From the NCBI GenBank assembly GCA_006176705.1, contig QRFJ01004327.1, positions 1 to 64,000 on the forward strand: a DNA stretch of 64,000 bases. The letters run 5' to 3'. Positions 1 through 11,429 of the stretch are shown here, piece by piece. A model generated the notes under the pieces. That model saw nothing but the letters and a program-made list of their open reading frames with translations. It was not told where the DNA came from and did no database searches. Source of the stretch: Cocos nucifera. Taxonomy: Eukaryota > Streptophyta > Magnoliopsida > Arecales > Arecaceae. Made by a program: the position numbers and the translations under genes. How positions within the stretch are numbered: position 1 is the stretch's first letter; each line of letters starts with the position of its first letter.

Positions 1-379
1 TACACGACAAGATGCGGTGAATCTTCAGGAGAAGTTTTGAAGATCCTCTAAATTAGATTCAATCTAATTTTTGAAGAAAAGAAAGAGAAGGAGAAGATCT
101 CCAGATCTAGCTTGAGTGGATACCGGTAGAGGCTAGGCGCTTGCATGGCTAGATCCAGAACCTCAGGGCTTCAGCAGGATCATCAATGGGTAATCAGATT
201 ACCTAGAATCATAGTAAAATTAATTAGATTTAATTTAATTTTTTGATTTATCAGATCATAAAATTAGATCTGAAATGTGTCAAATCTGATTAGGATCTAA
301 GAGAAAATTTTTGAAATATGCCTCTCGATCCAATTAGATCTGAATGAACCTGACCCAGAAAATTCAGGATTTTCCTTCA
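1..379 (+). repeat. 5' LTR of copia copy A (3' part only)
   Basis: Matches the last ~380 bp of the 3' LTR of the same element (about 3912-4291), including the GATCTTCA-rich start, the 'gcatggctagatccagaacc' block and the closing TTTTTCYTCA. It ends in CA at 379. The rest of the LTR lies before the window. Confidence 0.85.
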
Positions 380-383
380 GTAC

Positions 384-2010
384 TTAGGTACTATTTTGGA
401 GAAAGTAGAGAAAATATTCCTCGTAGGTAATGGAGCTCATGGTGATGATCCCAAAATCTATAATAAGATGATATCAGATATCGACTCCAAGAAATGGTTA
501 GAGGCAATGAAGTCTAGAATTGACTCGATGCGACTCAAAACCAAGTACCTGGACTTGGTAAGATCCTATCAGAAGGTATAGTACCTATGGATGTAAATGA
601 TCTGACAAGAGAAAGATTGTGTAGATGAGAATGTAAAAGGACATTCAAGCTAGATTATGTGACAAAAGTTTATATCACATGAAGGCATTGACTATCAGGA
701 TACCTTTTCGCCAGTAGCCATGCTTAAATCCATTCACACATTGCTTACTATTGCAACCTATTTCGATTATGAAATATGGCAAATGGATGTGAAAATGATA
801 TTCTTAAATGAATATCTTGAGGAAGATATCTATATGGAATAGCTGCTGGGTTTCACATCCAATGATACTAATCACAAAGTATGCAAGCTACAAAGGTCCA
901 TATATGGACTTAAGAAACCATCTCGAAGCTAGAATACTCATTTTAATGATGTGATCAAATTATTTGGTTTCATTAAGAATGAGGAGGAACCATGTATTTT
1001 CAGAAAGGTTAGTTGGAGCGCTGTTGTCTTCCTCGTACTATATGTGGATGATATTCTCCTTATTGAGAATGATATTCCTATGTTGACCGCAACTAAAATG
1101 TGGTTATCTAAAAAATTCTTCATGAAAGATCTAGAAGAAGTATCCTTCATTCTTGGAATCAAATCTGTAGAGATAGACTGAATAGGATGCTAGGTCTTTC
1201 ACAAAAAATATACATAGAGAAAGTACTAAAGAGGTTTAGCATGAAAAACTTCAAGAGGGGATTAGTACCCTTCAGACATGGCATTCATCTCTCCAAGAAG
1301 ATGTGCCCTAGCACACCTGAGGAGATAGAATGCATGAGCAAGTCTCTTATGCTTCTGCAATAGGGAGCCTCAAGTATACCATGTTATGTATGCGACCTGA
1401 TATAGCCCATGTTGTGAGTGTCACGAGCAGATATCAGTCGAATCAAGGTGAAGAACACTGGACTTCTATGAAATATATCCTTAAGTACTTAAGAAGAACT
1501 AAGGATATGTTCTTGATTTTTGGTAATGAAGAACTCTAAGTCCAGAGGTATACGAACTCGGATTTTATGTTCGATACAGATGATCAAAAATCAACATCTG
1601 AAAATCTATTTGTGTGTAATGGTGGTACTGTCAGTTGGAAGAGTTCCAAACAGACAGTAATAGCAGATTCCACCATGGAAGCAGAATACATCGCTACGTC
1701 AAAAGCTATGAAGGAAGCATTCTGGTACAAGAAGTTCACCGCAGAGATCGGAGTGATGCCATCAGATGCCATTCCTCTGTACTGCAATAATTATGGTGCC
1801 ATAGCCCTTGCTAAGGAGCCAAGATCTCATTAGAAATCCAAATACATCGAGCGGTGATACCACCTCATCCATGATTACCTCGAGAAAGGATACGTCGAGG
1901 TCAAAAGAGTCTACTTCGTAGACAATGTGGTAGACCCACTTATAAAGCTGTTGGGCTAGTAGAAAATCGAAGCCCATCTTAAGAAGGATGGAACTTAGAT
2001 TTGTAGCCAA
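384..2010 (+). pseudogene. copia reverse transcriptase-RNase H remnant
   Basis: Translated in pieces this aligns with the polyprotein C-terminus of copy E (56810-58440). The RT start and its QMDVKM-like block are recognisable. The catalytic YVDD box is intact at 1041-1052 in the context LYVDDILLI, followed by the thumb, the 'RPDIAHVVSVTSRYQ' block and an RNase H region with the DSTMEAEYIA motif near 1665-1695. Breaks include a TAG at 840-842, where copy E has CAG, and several frame changes (near 640, 930, 1170 and 1540). No gag, protease or integrase remains. It is a dead copy that needed enzymes supplied in trans. Confidence 0.85.
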
Positions 2011-2034
2011 TTGGCTTTAGGTCAAATGGGAGTT

Positions 2035-4291
2035 TGTTAGATATGAGTGCCCTAGAAGCCAGAATTGGCTGAAACTTGTTATACACTTCTAAGGATAAAA
2101 TTATAATTTTGACTATAAATAACAAAATGAATTATTTTCTATCACAGTGTATATTTAAAAGTGTCTGTGATACATCCCTTGAGTTAATGGTAATGATAGT
2201 TCATATTTTCAAGAGTTAAAAATTTAAGACATAAATTTTCATTATTAACTCATAAAATGCTCCTGACCGTAGGATCATCATGAGGATGGTGATTGATCCA
2301 AAAGATTGGTGTACAATTGCTTCTTTATAGTAGATGAGTCTTGAGTCTATGGTGTAGAAGACACCGGAGCGAGAGTATAGGTACTCGTTAGAGAATGAGG
2401 GTACTGAGTATGACCACCTCGAGTAGTCATTAGGAAGTCTACCTTCTAGTCAATGATCGGCTCAAAGCTGCAGTTGTATGTCTGGTTCTTTGATCTAAGG
2501 TGCATCAGTAGTTTACATTGAGGGTGTTATAGTTTGACTACACCATGACTCGATCTCCTAGCCATTCAAAATCCTAAGATGTATGTTGGCTATAGCATAT
2601 TCATTGTAGAAATTGGATTGTACCAAGAAGGAATCTATCTACCTTGGTAGATGAGGAGTAGCCCTATGATGATCATGAGAATCAAGTCCATAAGCCCATG
2701 GCCATGGCAGAGTGAAATGATAGAAACAGTTTCTATTAAGGTTTTCACATTGAACTTGAATCGAATGATTAATCATATGATGGATATTAGGGTTTGACGA
2801 GATTATCTTAACCCTAATCCAGTCGGGGCTCAAGATAGAAGAATTTAATCACAAAGGTAACTACACTAAGAGGTTCATTTTCAGTTCTAATGGATTGCCA
2901 CCATATGCTACTAGATGTCACTGATAGATTTTGAGAGTAATTAGAATGATTTAGATGATCAATCATACTAATTGTCTGAATCAAAAAAGTTTGATCCATC
3001 GAAAGGTATTTCAATGATGTCGATGATAAAGATCGCAACATATCTCATTACCATATGAAACTGAATCTAACTGAATCACACAAACAAGGGTTTGGATTTA
3101 GATGCCATCAATTGAACTAACCCCATTTAATTGATTTGAATTAGATTCAATTAGGTTCAAGAAAATCCTGCTAGCACACGATTGAGCCTAATATTCTCCT
3201 TTAATTATCATTAAAAGTTATCTTGACTAAGCCAAATATTTTTGGGCTCACTCAGGTACCTTCACTTGGTTTGACTGAAACTTATCCAAGTTAGAAAAGG
3301 ATTGTCTTAATTTATGAAATAAATTTATGACAACACCTGCCATTTTTCGTCATCTGCTAAATCCTGTTTTGGACATTTGGTCAAATGTTGACCTTTGATA
3401 CTTAGATATCTGCCCATATGTCATGCACCCATCGGAGAAATTTTTTGGACCAGTCAACCTACTAAAAACTAGGAGGATAAAGGGTGCACGCCTGGAGTCC
3501 CATACCGATGGGGCTCCAGTTGCTTTATGGAATCAAAGTGGGTGGTGCCAAAGAGACTTGTTTGATCAGTCTTGGCGCCATCTAAGGATGATTTAGAGGG
3601 GCTCTCATCTAATTGGATCAGATGATGTTATCTTACCAATTAGATTTAGATCTAATTGCACAAAAGGCCGTGATTGGCCAGGATGATGTGGCACTGCATG
3701 GTGCAGCAGGGTCTATATAAACCCTGTTTGCGCCTAGGATTAACCTCCCTTGACCATTGCCCATGCCATAAGGCTGCTCCTCTCCCTCCTCCATGCCATT
3801 TTTAGGTCCACTCTCTTCTCTCCATGCCCAAGAATTTTTGGGCTTCAGTTTGGTGTGATCCAAGCAAGAGAAAGGCAATGAGAAAGAAAGAAGGCAGCAC
3901 TGCTATGCAAGACGACACCTGATCTTCAAAAGGAGTTTTGAAGATCTTCCAAATCAGATCCAGATCTGATATTTGGAGAAGTGATAAAGAAGAAGAAGAT
4001 CTTCAGATCCTATCCAAGTGGATACCAATAGAGGTCAGGCATTTGTATGGCTAGATCCAGAACCTCAGAGAGACATCAGGATCATCATAGGATAATCTGA
4101 TTACCCACAACAAGATAAAATTAATTTAGATATAATTTATCCTTTATTTTTATTAATTTATTAGATCAATAATATTAGATCTAAAAAGTCTTAGATCTGA
4201 TCTAGATCTAAGAGAAAAATTTTTGAAATATCACTCTTGATCCAATCAGATCTGAGCGAATCTGATCAAAAAAACTAGATTTTTTTCTTTA
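2035..4291 (+). repeat. 3' LTR of copia copy A (2257 bp)
   Basis: Starts TGTTAGATATG right after a purine-rich tract (AAATGGGAGTT, 2024-2034) that looks like the polypurine tract. It ends CTTTA at 4291, a one-base variant of the family ending CTTCA. Length agrees with the 2259-bp LTR of copy E. Confidence 0.88.
3711..3722 (+). promoter_or_regulatory. TATA box in family C LTR
   Basis: GTCTATATAAACC lies about 570 bp from the LTR end. The equivalent site is GTCTATAAATAAG in both LTRs of copy E (about 52537 and 60146) and a weaker TTTAAATA on the opposite strand in copy B (about 19734 and 27814). Position conservation across copies supports a core promoter; the transcription start was not determined. 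Confidence 0.55.
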
Positions 4292-4920
4292 GTAGGTTAG
4301 GTTAAAAATCACCAAATTTTTTCTTTCCTCCTGTGCATGCTCAAATCTCTCTCACTCTCTCTCTCCCCCTCCTCTTCATCATCGATGAGGCTCTCCCCCC
4401 GACCGACGTCGCCCCTCCTCCCCCCGGGCAGACATCTCCCCTCCTTCCACCTCAGCCAGCGCCGCCTTCCTTCCCCCCCTCTCCGACCCCCCATCCCCAA
4501 CCGCCCCTCCCCGCCACCCACCACCCGCCCCCCCACCCCTCCATCCAACCCTTTCGGCCCCAGTGAAACCCACCTCTGGCGAACCCCATCCGACCCTCTC
4601 TCGGCCCCGAAACCCCCTTCGGTGAACCCCCATCCACCCTTGCTCGCCCCACCCACGAAACCCCCCCCTACCCCTCCATCCGACCCTCCCTTGATCCCCG
4701 AAGCCCCCTCCAAAACCCCTCCGACATCCCTTGGCCTGCGAAAACTCCACCCCCCCACCACCATCATTCTGACCCTCCTCTAATCGAGTGCGAAGCCTCT
4801 TTCGACCTCCTCATCACTGTGCCCCCCTCTCTCTGGCCCTCCATTTCTAGCCGCCCCTGCTCTCTCTCTCTTTTCTCTTTTTTTCTTTTCTCTATCTCAC
4901 CATCTTACTTTTATTTCGTA
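4292..4920. repeat. pyrimidine-rich low-complexity DNA
   Basis: C- and CT-rich on the plus strand (CTCTCT near 4350, then a long CCC/CCG-rich tract to about 4780). Long open frames exist on both strands here only because stop codons are rare in such composition. A proline/serine-rich translation on one strand mirrors a glycine/arginine-rich one on the other, with no domain. It could be part of the 5' region of the CACTA element that follows, but no transposon end was found. Confidence 0.5.
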
Positions 4921-5289
4921 GGCTACTTATAGTGCCGTTGTCCTCTTCTAGCGTTATCGCCGACGACCCTCGGAGCTATTAATGCAATCCGCTCTCTATG
5001 GCCGTAGGTATAATTTTTTTTAATTTTATTATATTATTTATTAATCATGTATATTTATAATAATTTATAAAATATTTATAATAAATATTATAAATATTTA
5101 TTAAAAATATTATAATTATCTACATGCCATAGTTTTTGGATCGTACCGTGGCGGTAGCCTTGGGCTGTGCCATGTCTGCAACTGTGGACTAGATCTGTTA
5201 ATGAATTGGGTTTAGATCAAAATCTAGATATTCAGATCCTGATCCAATTTTAACTACTGGTACCAGATCTGAATTCGAATACTTGATGG
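4921..5289. other. AT-rich spacer, possible exon end
   Basis: A short GC-richer stretch (4921-5006) ends at a GTAGGTA that could be a 5' splice site. It is followed by AT-rich DNA to about 5120 and then unrecognised sequence. I see no supportable gene. Confidence 0.3.
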
Positions 5290-5690
5290 GTCTGTACTTG
5301 AGAGAGGAAGGGAGGGATCCGGTCTCACCGCCATCATTGGAAGGAAGGGGGTCTGGCCTGACTGCCATCATTAGGAGGGAGGGGGTCCGGCCTCGCCGAC
5401 GAGGGAGATCAAGAGAGGGAGAGTGAGAGATCGAGAGAGCGAGAGAGGGAGGAAGGGGGTCCGACCTCACCGGCATCACTAGGAGAGATGGGGTCCAGTC
5501 TTGTCGGTGAGGGAGATCGAGAGAGTGAGAGAGGAAGGGATGGGGTCTGGCCTCATCGACGAGGAAGATTGAGAGAGGGAGAGAGGAAGATCGAGAGATG
5601 GAAAAGCTTGAAGGGATGGGTTTGGCCTCACCGTCGTCGCCAGCGAGAGAGATCGAGTGAGGGAGTGATCGAGAGGATGGCACATAATCG
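5290..5690. repeat. GA-rich minisatellite-like region
   Basis: Imperfect repeats of a block reading roughly 'GGAAGGGGGTCYGGCCTCAYCGNC' followed by runs of GAGAGA and GATCGAGAGA. Blocks recur near 5345, 5385, 5455, 5490, 5535 and 5620. Low complexity opens frames on both strands, none with a recognisable product. Confidence 0.6.
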
Positions 5691-5872
5691 AGCCGACTTG
5701 GATACGTAGCCGAGCCGGCTCAGACCATGATCGAGCTGACTAAGGAAGGACCCTAGCCGGATGTCTCAGGCATGGAGTCAGCTATCTCAGGCACAGAGCT
5801 GGCTCGACTTCTAAGCAAATAGAATTTGATATGTCACGATGTTATATTGATTAATGTTCATTAACATTGCAG

Positions 5873-7565
5873 GTCACGATGGCACCGAAATGCCATCTAG
5901 CTTTCACCCTTGCCTCTTGATGGGTTACGCGTAGTTCGGCATCTGAGGAGCAGTCGGAGCATACTCTGTCCACCTCGACATCGACTGCTCAGAGACCTTC
6001 ACCACTGACATATACTCCACCAACGGCATCTACTCCACTAGCAGCTAAGCCTCTACCGTCGTAGGAATATGAGTGTACATTTTTATTATATTAGCACAAC
6101 TTTATTTTTTATATAGTATTTGTACACTTATATATTTGTATAACGTATTTGCATTATAGGTACATCATCTAATCGGATATTTCGTGGTCCCACACGTATG
6201 GTATACATATGGAACCACCAGCATTAAGTGATGGTGTAGTATAATATGGAGGGGACATCAGTAGGAGAGACTGCGCGGGAGATGCATTCCTTTTTTGGAG
6301 TACTTATGAGACGGTCGGACATCATTCCCGTAGAGCCCAGAGACTGGCATTTGATGGATGCTACCATCAGGGATCAGGTATGGGAGGAGATATGGGTAAG
6401 TATGTGCATCTTAGTTATATTTATGTATTTTATATGTTTATACTATATATGTTTGATTAAAATAATTTTATAGCTAATTTTTGATAAATTTGTGCAGAGA
6501 ACGTATGACTTTTCGATCACGAGAGGGCTCGAGATGCCCGACTAAAGAAGATTGGGGAGTTATATCGGGGTTACAAGATCAAGCTCCATAAATGATATCT
6601 CGAGCATTGATGAGACACTCTGGAGGAGCTTATTTTCTGGATACAGGACTATCCTCCGAGTCAATGGGAGAGGATGGTTAGACACTGAAGGAGCCAGGAG
6701 TTCAAGATAAAATTTTTAATTTTTAAATTTTTTAATATACTTAAAATTTTATTTAAATATTTTTTAAATATTTATTATTTATTTGAATACTTGTTAGGCT
6801 ACCTTCCGTCAGAACTAGGAGAACCATGCAGCCTAGGAGTATACGCACACTCTAAGCCGTGAGTCTATGGCCAGTCGTGTGCATAGAGAGATAATTAATT
6901 CTAAATCTTACTAGATAAATTAAATTCATATTTTTTATCATCTTTTTGATAAATTTATTTTTTATTATAGCTGATGAGAGATGGAGTGATGCCCAGCCAT
7001 AGTGAGATCTTTTGATCCAACCGCACGAACAAGATGGATAGACTGATGAACATCGCGATCGAATATATTTTTATAAGTATTAAATATATTAGTATATATG
7101 ATTAGTATTATAGTATTTTTTATAAAATTTTATTTTAATTTATAATTATAGGATCAGTTAGATGCGCTCGCGAGCGAAAGCCCAGATACCTCTAGGCCCC
7201 ATGACCATCTATCTCAGGTCTTGGGGCCTGAGCACTCTGGGAGGATTCGATGTAAGTCCGAACACACACTGATGAGCTACTGGTTCGAGGTGAGTGTCTC
7301 CTCATAGACTTCTTGTGTCGTTAATCAGGACGAGCTTGAGGAGGCGTTGGCATGGACAGATCATGCTGCGACGCGGGCAGATCGGACTAAAGAGTGCGCA
7401 TCTGATTTGAAGGATATCGTGAGAGACATGATGTCGAGGCTCAGCACGTATTTTGGAGTCATGAGCTTCGAGGATATGTTATCCCACATTTCAGCTTCAG
7501 CTCTGGCTCTGGCTCCTACTTCGGCTCCGGCTCCAACTCCGACTACAACGACGACGATGATGTAG
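5873..7565 (+). pseudogene. CACTA transposon-encoded protein, multi-exon remnant
   Basis: Pieces of an exon-intron gene are visible. An exon follows a TTGCAG acceptor at 5873 and starts MAPKCHLAF. A second spans about 6161-6394 and ends at a GTAAGT donor. Further pieces lie near 6497-6715, 6799-6890 (FRQNQENHA-like), 6970-7065, 7150-7280 and a final exon 7329-7565 reading DELEEALAWTDH. The last exon ends in an alanine/proline/threonine tail before TAG. AT-rich introns separate them. The pattern resembles the plant Transposase_24 (Ptta/En/Spm) family, probably DNA-binding rather than catalytic. At least three in-frame stops make it a pseudogene. Family assignment is from recall of motifs, not a search. 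Confidence 0.6.
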
Positions 7566-7744
7566 ATTTAGGAGACTTTTGATGTATTTTATTTTTTTAA
7601 AAAAATATTATAATAAATTTTATTTAGTAATAAAATTTTAGCATTTTAGAATAATTTTTATATTTATTATATTTTTTTATATTATATATCTATATTTATC
7701 AGGTAAAATATATAAAAAAAATAAAAATTTTATTTTTTTTAATT

Positions 7745-8187
7745 ATTCAAGATCTATGGCAGCGGTTTTATAACCGCTACCATATCCATGCCAATCGCTA
7801 CCATAGATTCGGTGCCAACTGCTATACTAGACCTATGGCAGCGGTTAAGAAATCGCTGCTATAATAACCGTTGCTATAAATTATCTATGGCAGCGATTAT
7901 GTAATCGCTGCTATAGATATTCTATCATAGCCGCTGCTATAGATATCCTATGGCAGTGGTTACATAACCGTTGTGATAGATCGATCTATTACAGCAGTTT
8001 ATAAACTACTGCAATAGATAATTTATGGCAGTGGTTCTAACAACCGCTGCAATAATCGCTGCCATAGAGCTACGGCGATGGCCGCAGTAGCAACGGTTAG
8101 AAAATCGCTGCTATAGCCTATGACAATGATTTTTTGAGATATGGCAGTGGTTATAAACCGCTGCCATAGCCCTTTTTTGTGGTAGTG
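7745..8187. repeat. CACTA subterminal repeat array and terminal inverted repeat
   Basis: At least 18 copies, in both orientations, of a motif close to CTATGGCAGCGGTT, many paired as small inverted repeats (CTATGGCAGCGGTT...AACCGCTGCCATAG). Such arrays are the binding sites of the transposon-encoded protein in En/Spm elements. The array stops at GTGGTAGTG, position 8187. Confidence 0.85.
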
Positions 8188-9431
8188 AGATCAGCCAACA
8201 TACAGTCGGACTGGCTCGGATTTGCAGTTAAGTCGGCTCAGGATGAGATCGAGTCAGCTCAAGGTGGATTCGAGCCAGCTCTCTCAGACGGATAGAAACC
8301 AGTACTCGGGTGAGACACAGTCGAGCCAGCTTAGCTTTTGATGGAGCCGACTCGACGAAGGCGAATAGCACGATGGCGAACAATGCACGAGCATGCAAGT
8401 GGGAGTATTTTCACGAGATCTACAACTCCTAACTCATAAACCAAGTCTATTCACGGGATCTATGGAGCTGTTGTGTCATCCAATGCTTAGGAGAGCACAC
8501 AGGAATTGATCGAATGGCTATTGAAATAATTAGGACTTATAAGAAGATCTCCCAACCTAAGGAATAGAGAGAGTCTCGAAAAAACCTCTCAAGTGGTGCA
8601 GAGAGAAGGCAGGGAGCACTGGAGTGTTACAGTAGCACCTTCTTGGAGGCATGGGAGTTGAGAGAGGCTCGGCAGTGCAGCAGCCAAGGAGATTATCTCA
8701 GCAGAAAGTGCCAGAAGCTTCTCAGGGAGACCTGCATCCAGTCTTAGGGAGAGCCAGGAGGTCTTAGGAATGCTAAGATCATCAAGGAAGCCTGGAGTGT
8801 CCTTGAACGGTGGGGTTGCCTATGGACAAAGGCTTGGGCTTGATGTAAAGGCTAAGAAGATCACAAAGTATCCAGGGATGTTAAGGATCTTGGATCAGTA
8901 GATCTATGAGGGGGATCTTCTTGGGATTACTTTGAGATCATTATATGGATGAGTTCTTCTGGATTGAGAGAGAGGGTTGGTGAGTTGAGATTGTATCTCT
9001 TTTGTATTCTTTCTCAGTAGTGAAGCATTGCATGTCCCATGGATGTAGGTACTTGGGCTGAACCACGTATATAATTATGTTCGTTTGTCTTCTTCTATCT
9101 TTCCATAGCAACAGGTGGTGCCATTTCTCCCATTAGTGATCTCGGGTGGGTGATCCATGTTCTGCAATTGACGGATCTACCCTAATAGGGTGTGCTAGTG
9201 GTATCGACTACCACAGTGGGTATGTGCGGCCCATTGATTATGATCCTCCACATATCATAATCAAGAGCTTGAATGAAGATTCTCATGCGTGTTTTCTAAC
9301 ATATGTAGTTTGTGCCATTGAAAAGTGGTGGTCTGTTGGTGGATTGCCCTTCCGCAAGTGAACCTCCCAATTATGTTGTCATGATCTTTATCTTCTGATG
9401 GTTAGATCAGTACTAGCTGAGAACCAAGCTC
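8188..9431. other. unassigned DNA, probable LTR remnant at about 8400-9120
   Basis: 8188-8350 repeats GAGCCGACT/GAGCCAGCTC-like words also seen in other LTRs of this window. About 9010-9110 has the look of a copia LTR end (TGGATGTAGGTACTTGGGC, then GAACCACGTATATAA), but no partner LTR, primer site or coding region was found with it. A 71-codon frame at 9146-9361 has no recognisable product. Confidence 0.35.
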
Positions 9432-10858
9432 TAATATCACTTGTTGCCTAGCTAGATAACCCAAGAGAGGGAGGTGAATTGGGTTATTAAAAATTTTAAT
9501 GAACTTAGTGAGAGATCTACAGCTAAAGCAGAAAACTGTGCAAGATAGATAAATACAAAATAATGGAAAGAAGGACTAACACACACAAACAGAAACACAT
9601 ATACAAACATAGTAAATTTATAGTGGTTTGGTGCACCACCAACACCTACGTCCACTCCCCAAGCAATCTCTTAGAAATTTCTACTATAATCATCTGATTA
9701 CAACGTGTTTGTTTTCACTGGGCTCACAAACAAACCTAATTGATTTTTAACATAGGTCAACCAATCAAAACCTTCACAAGCCTTCAACCTAAGGCTCCCC
9801 TAAACTAAACTAAGTTTAGTATAAGAGAATCCCCTTTTTGTATTAGCCCTAGCTAATATAGTTACAAACTGATTAAAAGAAAAGTGAATACAACTCTGAA
9901 TGACCCTTTTTTTTGGTCATATTGTTGACGTTGGAGCTTTAGTTTAGGAAGCCTTGAATGCTAATAATGAATTCTTCTCTTCCTTCTTTGAATGAACTTT
10001 TTATGATCTTAAGAAAAAATTGATTGGAAGTAGGTCAACCTTCTTGTAGATAGGAAAAACTATATGCTCACCATTTTTTTTTGTTATTTCTATTTTGGGC
10101 TTGAATAGTATTTTTCTTTTATATTCCTCTTTTTCTTAATCATTTTCAGGGAGTTCTAGTTGATATGACGTGGATTCTAGCCAAATAGTACCATTGGAGG
10201 TCAAAAATATCCATTAGAAAATGATTTTGAACGAAGATAAATTGATGTAGAACTAATCGTTGTGTCTGTCAGATGACGTCGAGCTGGCTCGATTCTGGCT
10301 TCGGACTGGCTCGAGTAGAGATTCTTCGCAAGACAACATTCTGTCCTATTGAGGCAGCCAGTTCGATTTTGTGTCGGGCTGGCTCAATCAGTAGTTCACA
10401 AAAATCAAATTTCTATCGCTCTGAGATAGTCGGCTTGTTGGGCACCGGGCCGATTTGATCAGTAGTTTTCCAAAACTGATCTTCTGCCTTTCTAAGATAA
10501 TCGGCTCGAATCCAAATCAGGGCGGCTCGGATCCAAATCAGGGCGGCTTTGTGCCAAGCTAAAAAGTTAATTGCATGCCGTGTCAGAGCTGGCTCGAATC
10601 AAAATGGGTAGCTTAGCTTTTGAGAAGAAATTCTTCTTCTTACTTCAAAAATATTTTAAAAACTGTTTCAAATAACTCGAAGGAACTTCATTTGATTATG
10701 AAATTGATTTTTTTCTTTTTACAAAAAAATAGATTTTGATATTTTTAAAAAATATTAGTATTAAAATTATACTTTAATATTTTATAATCATCAAAATTAT
10801 TCTTAAAATTATTCTTAAGATAATAAATAAAAAATTAGTTTAAATAGGGATCATAAAA
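9432..10858 (-). repeat. copia LTR remnant (second copia type), minus strand
   Basis: Read on the minus strand, an LTR ends at about 9446 and is followed by TGATATTAGAGC, a one-base variant of the initiator-Met primer site. The start CTTGTTGCCTAGCTAG and the layout match the LTR at 39769-40674. The upper limit is set where similarity fades into the deaminase pseudogene. No internal region remains next to it. Confidence 0.6.
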
Positions 10859-10924
10859 TTATGTATGGGCTACGTGTCTTGAGATAACGAATTGGCCCGT
10901 CATTTGAACCACCCAGTCTCCATT

Positions 10925-11420
10925 AAATCTCTCGCGAGGATCTAGATCTCCACCTCCCCATGGAGCTCCTGGAGGAACTGGCGGTAGTGGCTGCAAGGAG
11001 CAGAGGAGACAGCGATGCACCAGATCCCAGCTTTGCTGTGGACAACAGCGTTGATGATTAGGAACTACTCGGCGTGGATGGAGTGGTGGAGTGGCAGCCC
11101 AGATAGCGATGCACCGGATCCTGGCTTCACCATGGACGATAGCGTTGATGATTAGGATCTGCTCAGCATGGATAAAGTGGTGGAGCGGCAGCCCAGGGAA
11201 CTCCACATTCACCCCGATGTAGATCCTACCACTCATCCCCAGTCCGATGGCCTCTATCGGGAAATTCAAGATGGGTGACCGGGCCAGCCTCTAGGTTGCG
11301 GGGACTAGCGTCGCCAGCAGCTCCAGCATGGAGAATTCCATCATCATCGCTACCATGGCCTCTGCCTTGATCATGAATCCGATCTCTGCCATCACTCTGA
11401 TAGTCTTTCCTCCAATTCGA
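10925..11420 (-). pseudogene. cytidine deaminase pseudogene
   Basis: Minus-strand translation gives a plant-type cytidine deaminase. An N-terminal piece (SMLELLATLVPA, then RLARSPI) leads into AIGLGMSGRIYIGVNVEFPG, LPLHHFIHAEQ and, after a frame change, APCSHYRQFLQEL. The enzyme deaminates cytidine to uridine in the cytosol in pyrimidine salvage. HAE (11162-11170) holds the zinc-binding His and catalytic Glu. The second zinc motif, normally PCxxC, has its second Cys replaced by Tyr (near 10985). A 94-bp segment carrying HAE is tandemly duplicated, with a second HAE at 11068-11076 followed by a stop. Because 94 is not a multiple of three, the reading frame shifts. Other stops follow, and the C-terminal half is missing. 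No introns are seen in the retained part, which is too short to prove retroposition. Confidence 0.8.
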
Positions 11421-11429
11421 GAAAATCCT

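Larger units (their letters stand above)
1..4291 (+). mobile_element. Ty1/copia element, family C copy A, internally deleted
   Basis: Partial 5' LTR (1-379), a short coding remnant (384-2010) and a full 3' LTR (2035-4291). The same LTR occurs at 19169-21446, 27248-29505, 30916-33193, 50845-53103 and 58456-60713. Right after the 5' LTR the sequence jumps to the start of the reverse transcriptase region. Compared with copy E this removes about 3.7 kb: primer site, leader, gag, protease and integrase. The element therefore cannot move on its own. The left flank lies outside the window, so the target duplication (right side GTAGG at 4292-4296) cannot be checked. Confidence 0.9.
5873..8187 (+). 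mobile_element. CACTA (En/Spm-like) transposon, right part
   Basis: The right end is clear. The reverse complement of 8170-8187 is CACTACCACAAAAAAGGG, the expected CACTA terminus, preceded by a dense array of subterminal repeats. Coding remnants typical of the smaller plant CACTA protein lie upstream. I found no matching left terminus between 4292 and 5873, so the left end is missing or diverged, and 5873 is only the first recognised exon. The 3-bp duplication cannot be confirmed; the right flank is AGA. Confidence 0.75.

Noticed and set aside
4337..4783. Proline/serine-rich open frame as a cell-wall or extensin-like gene
   Set aside because: Overlapping frames are open on both strands because of the C-rich composition. 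There is no signal peptide, repeat motif or domain.
4292..5873. Left terminus of the CACTA transposon
   Set aside because: No CACTACCACAAAA-type end or subterminal array was seen on either strand, so the element is given from its first recognised exon.
9146..9361. 71-codon plus-strand frame
   Set aside because: No family features, not conserved elsewhere in the window and set among LTR remnants.
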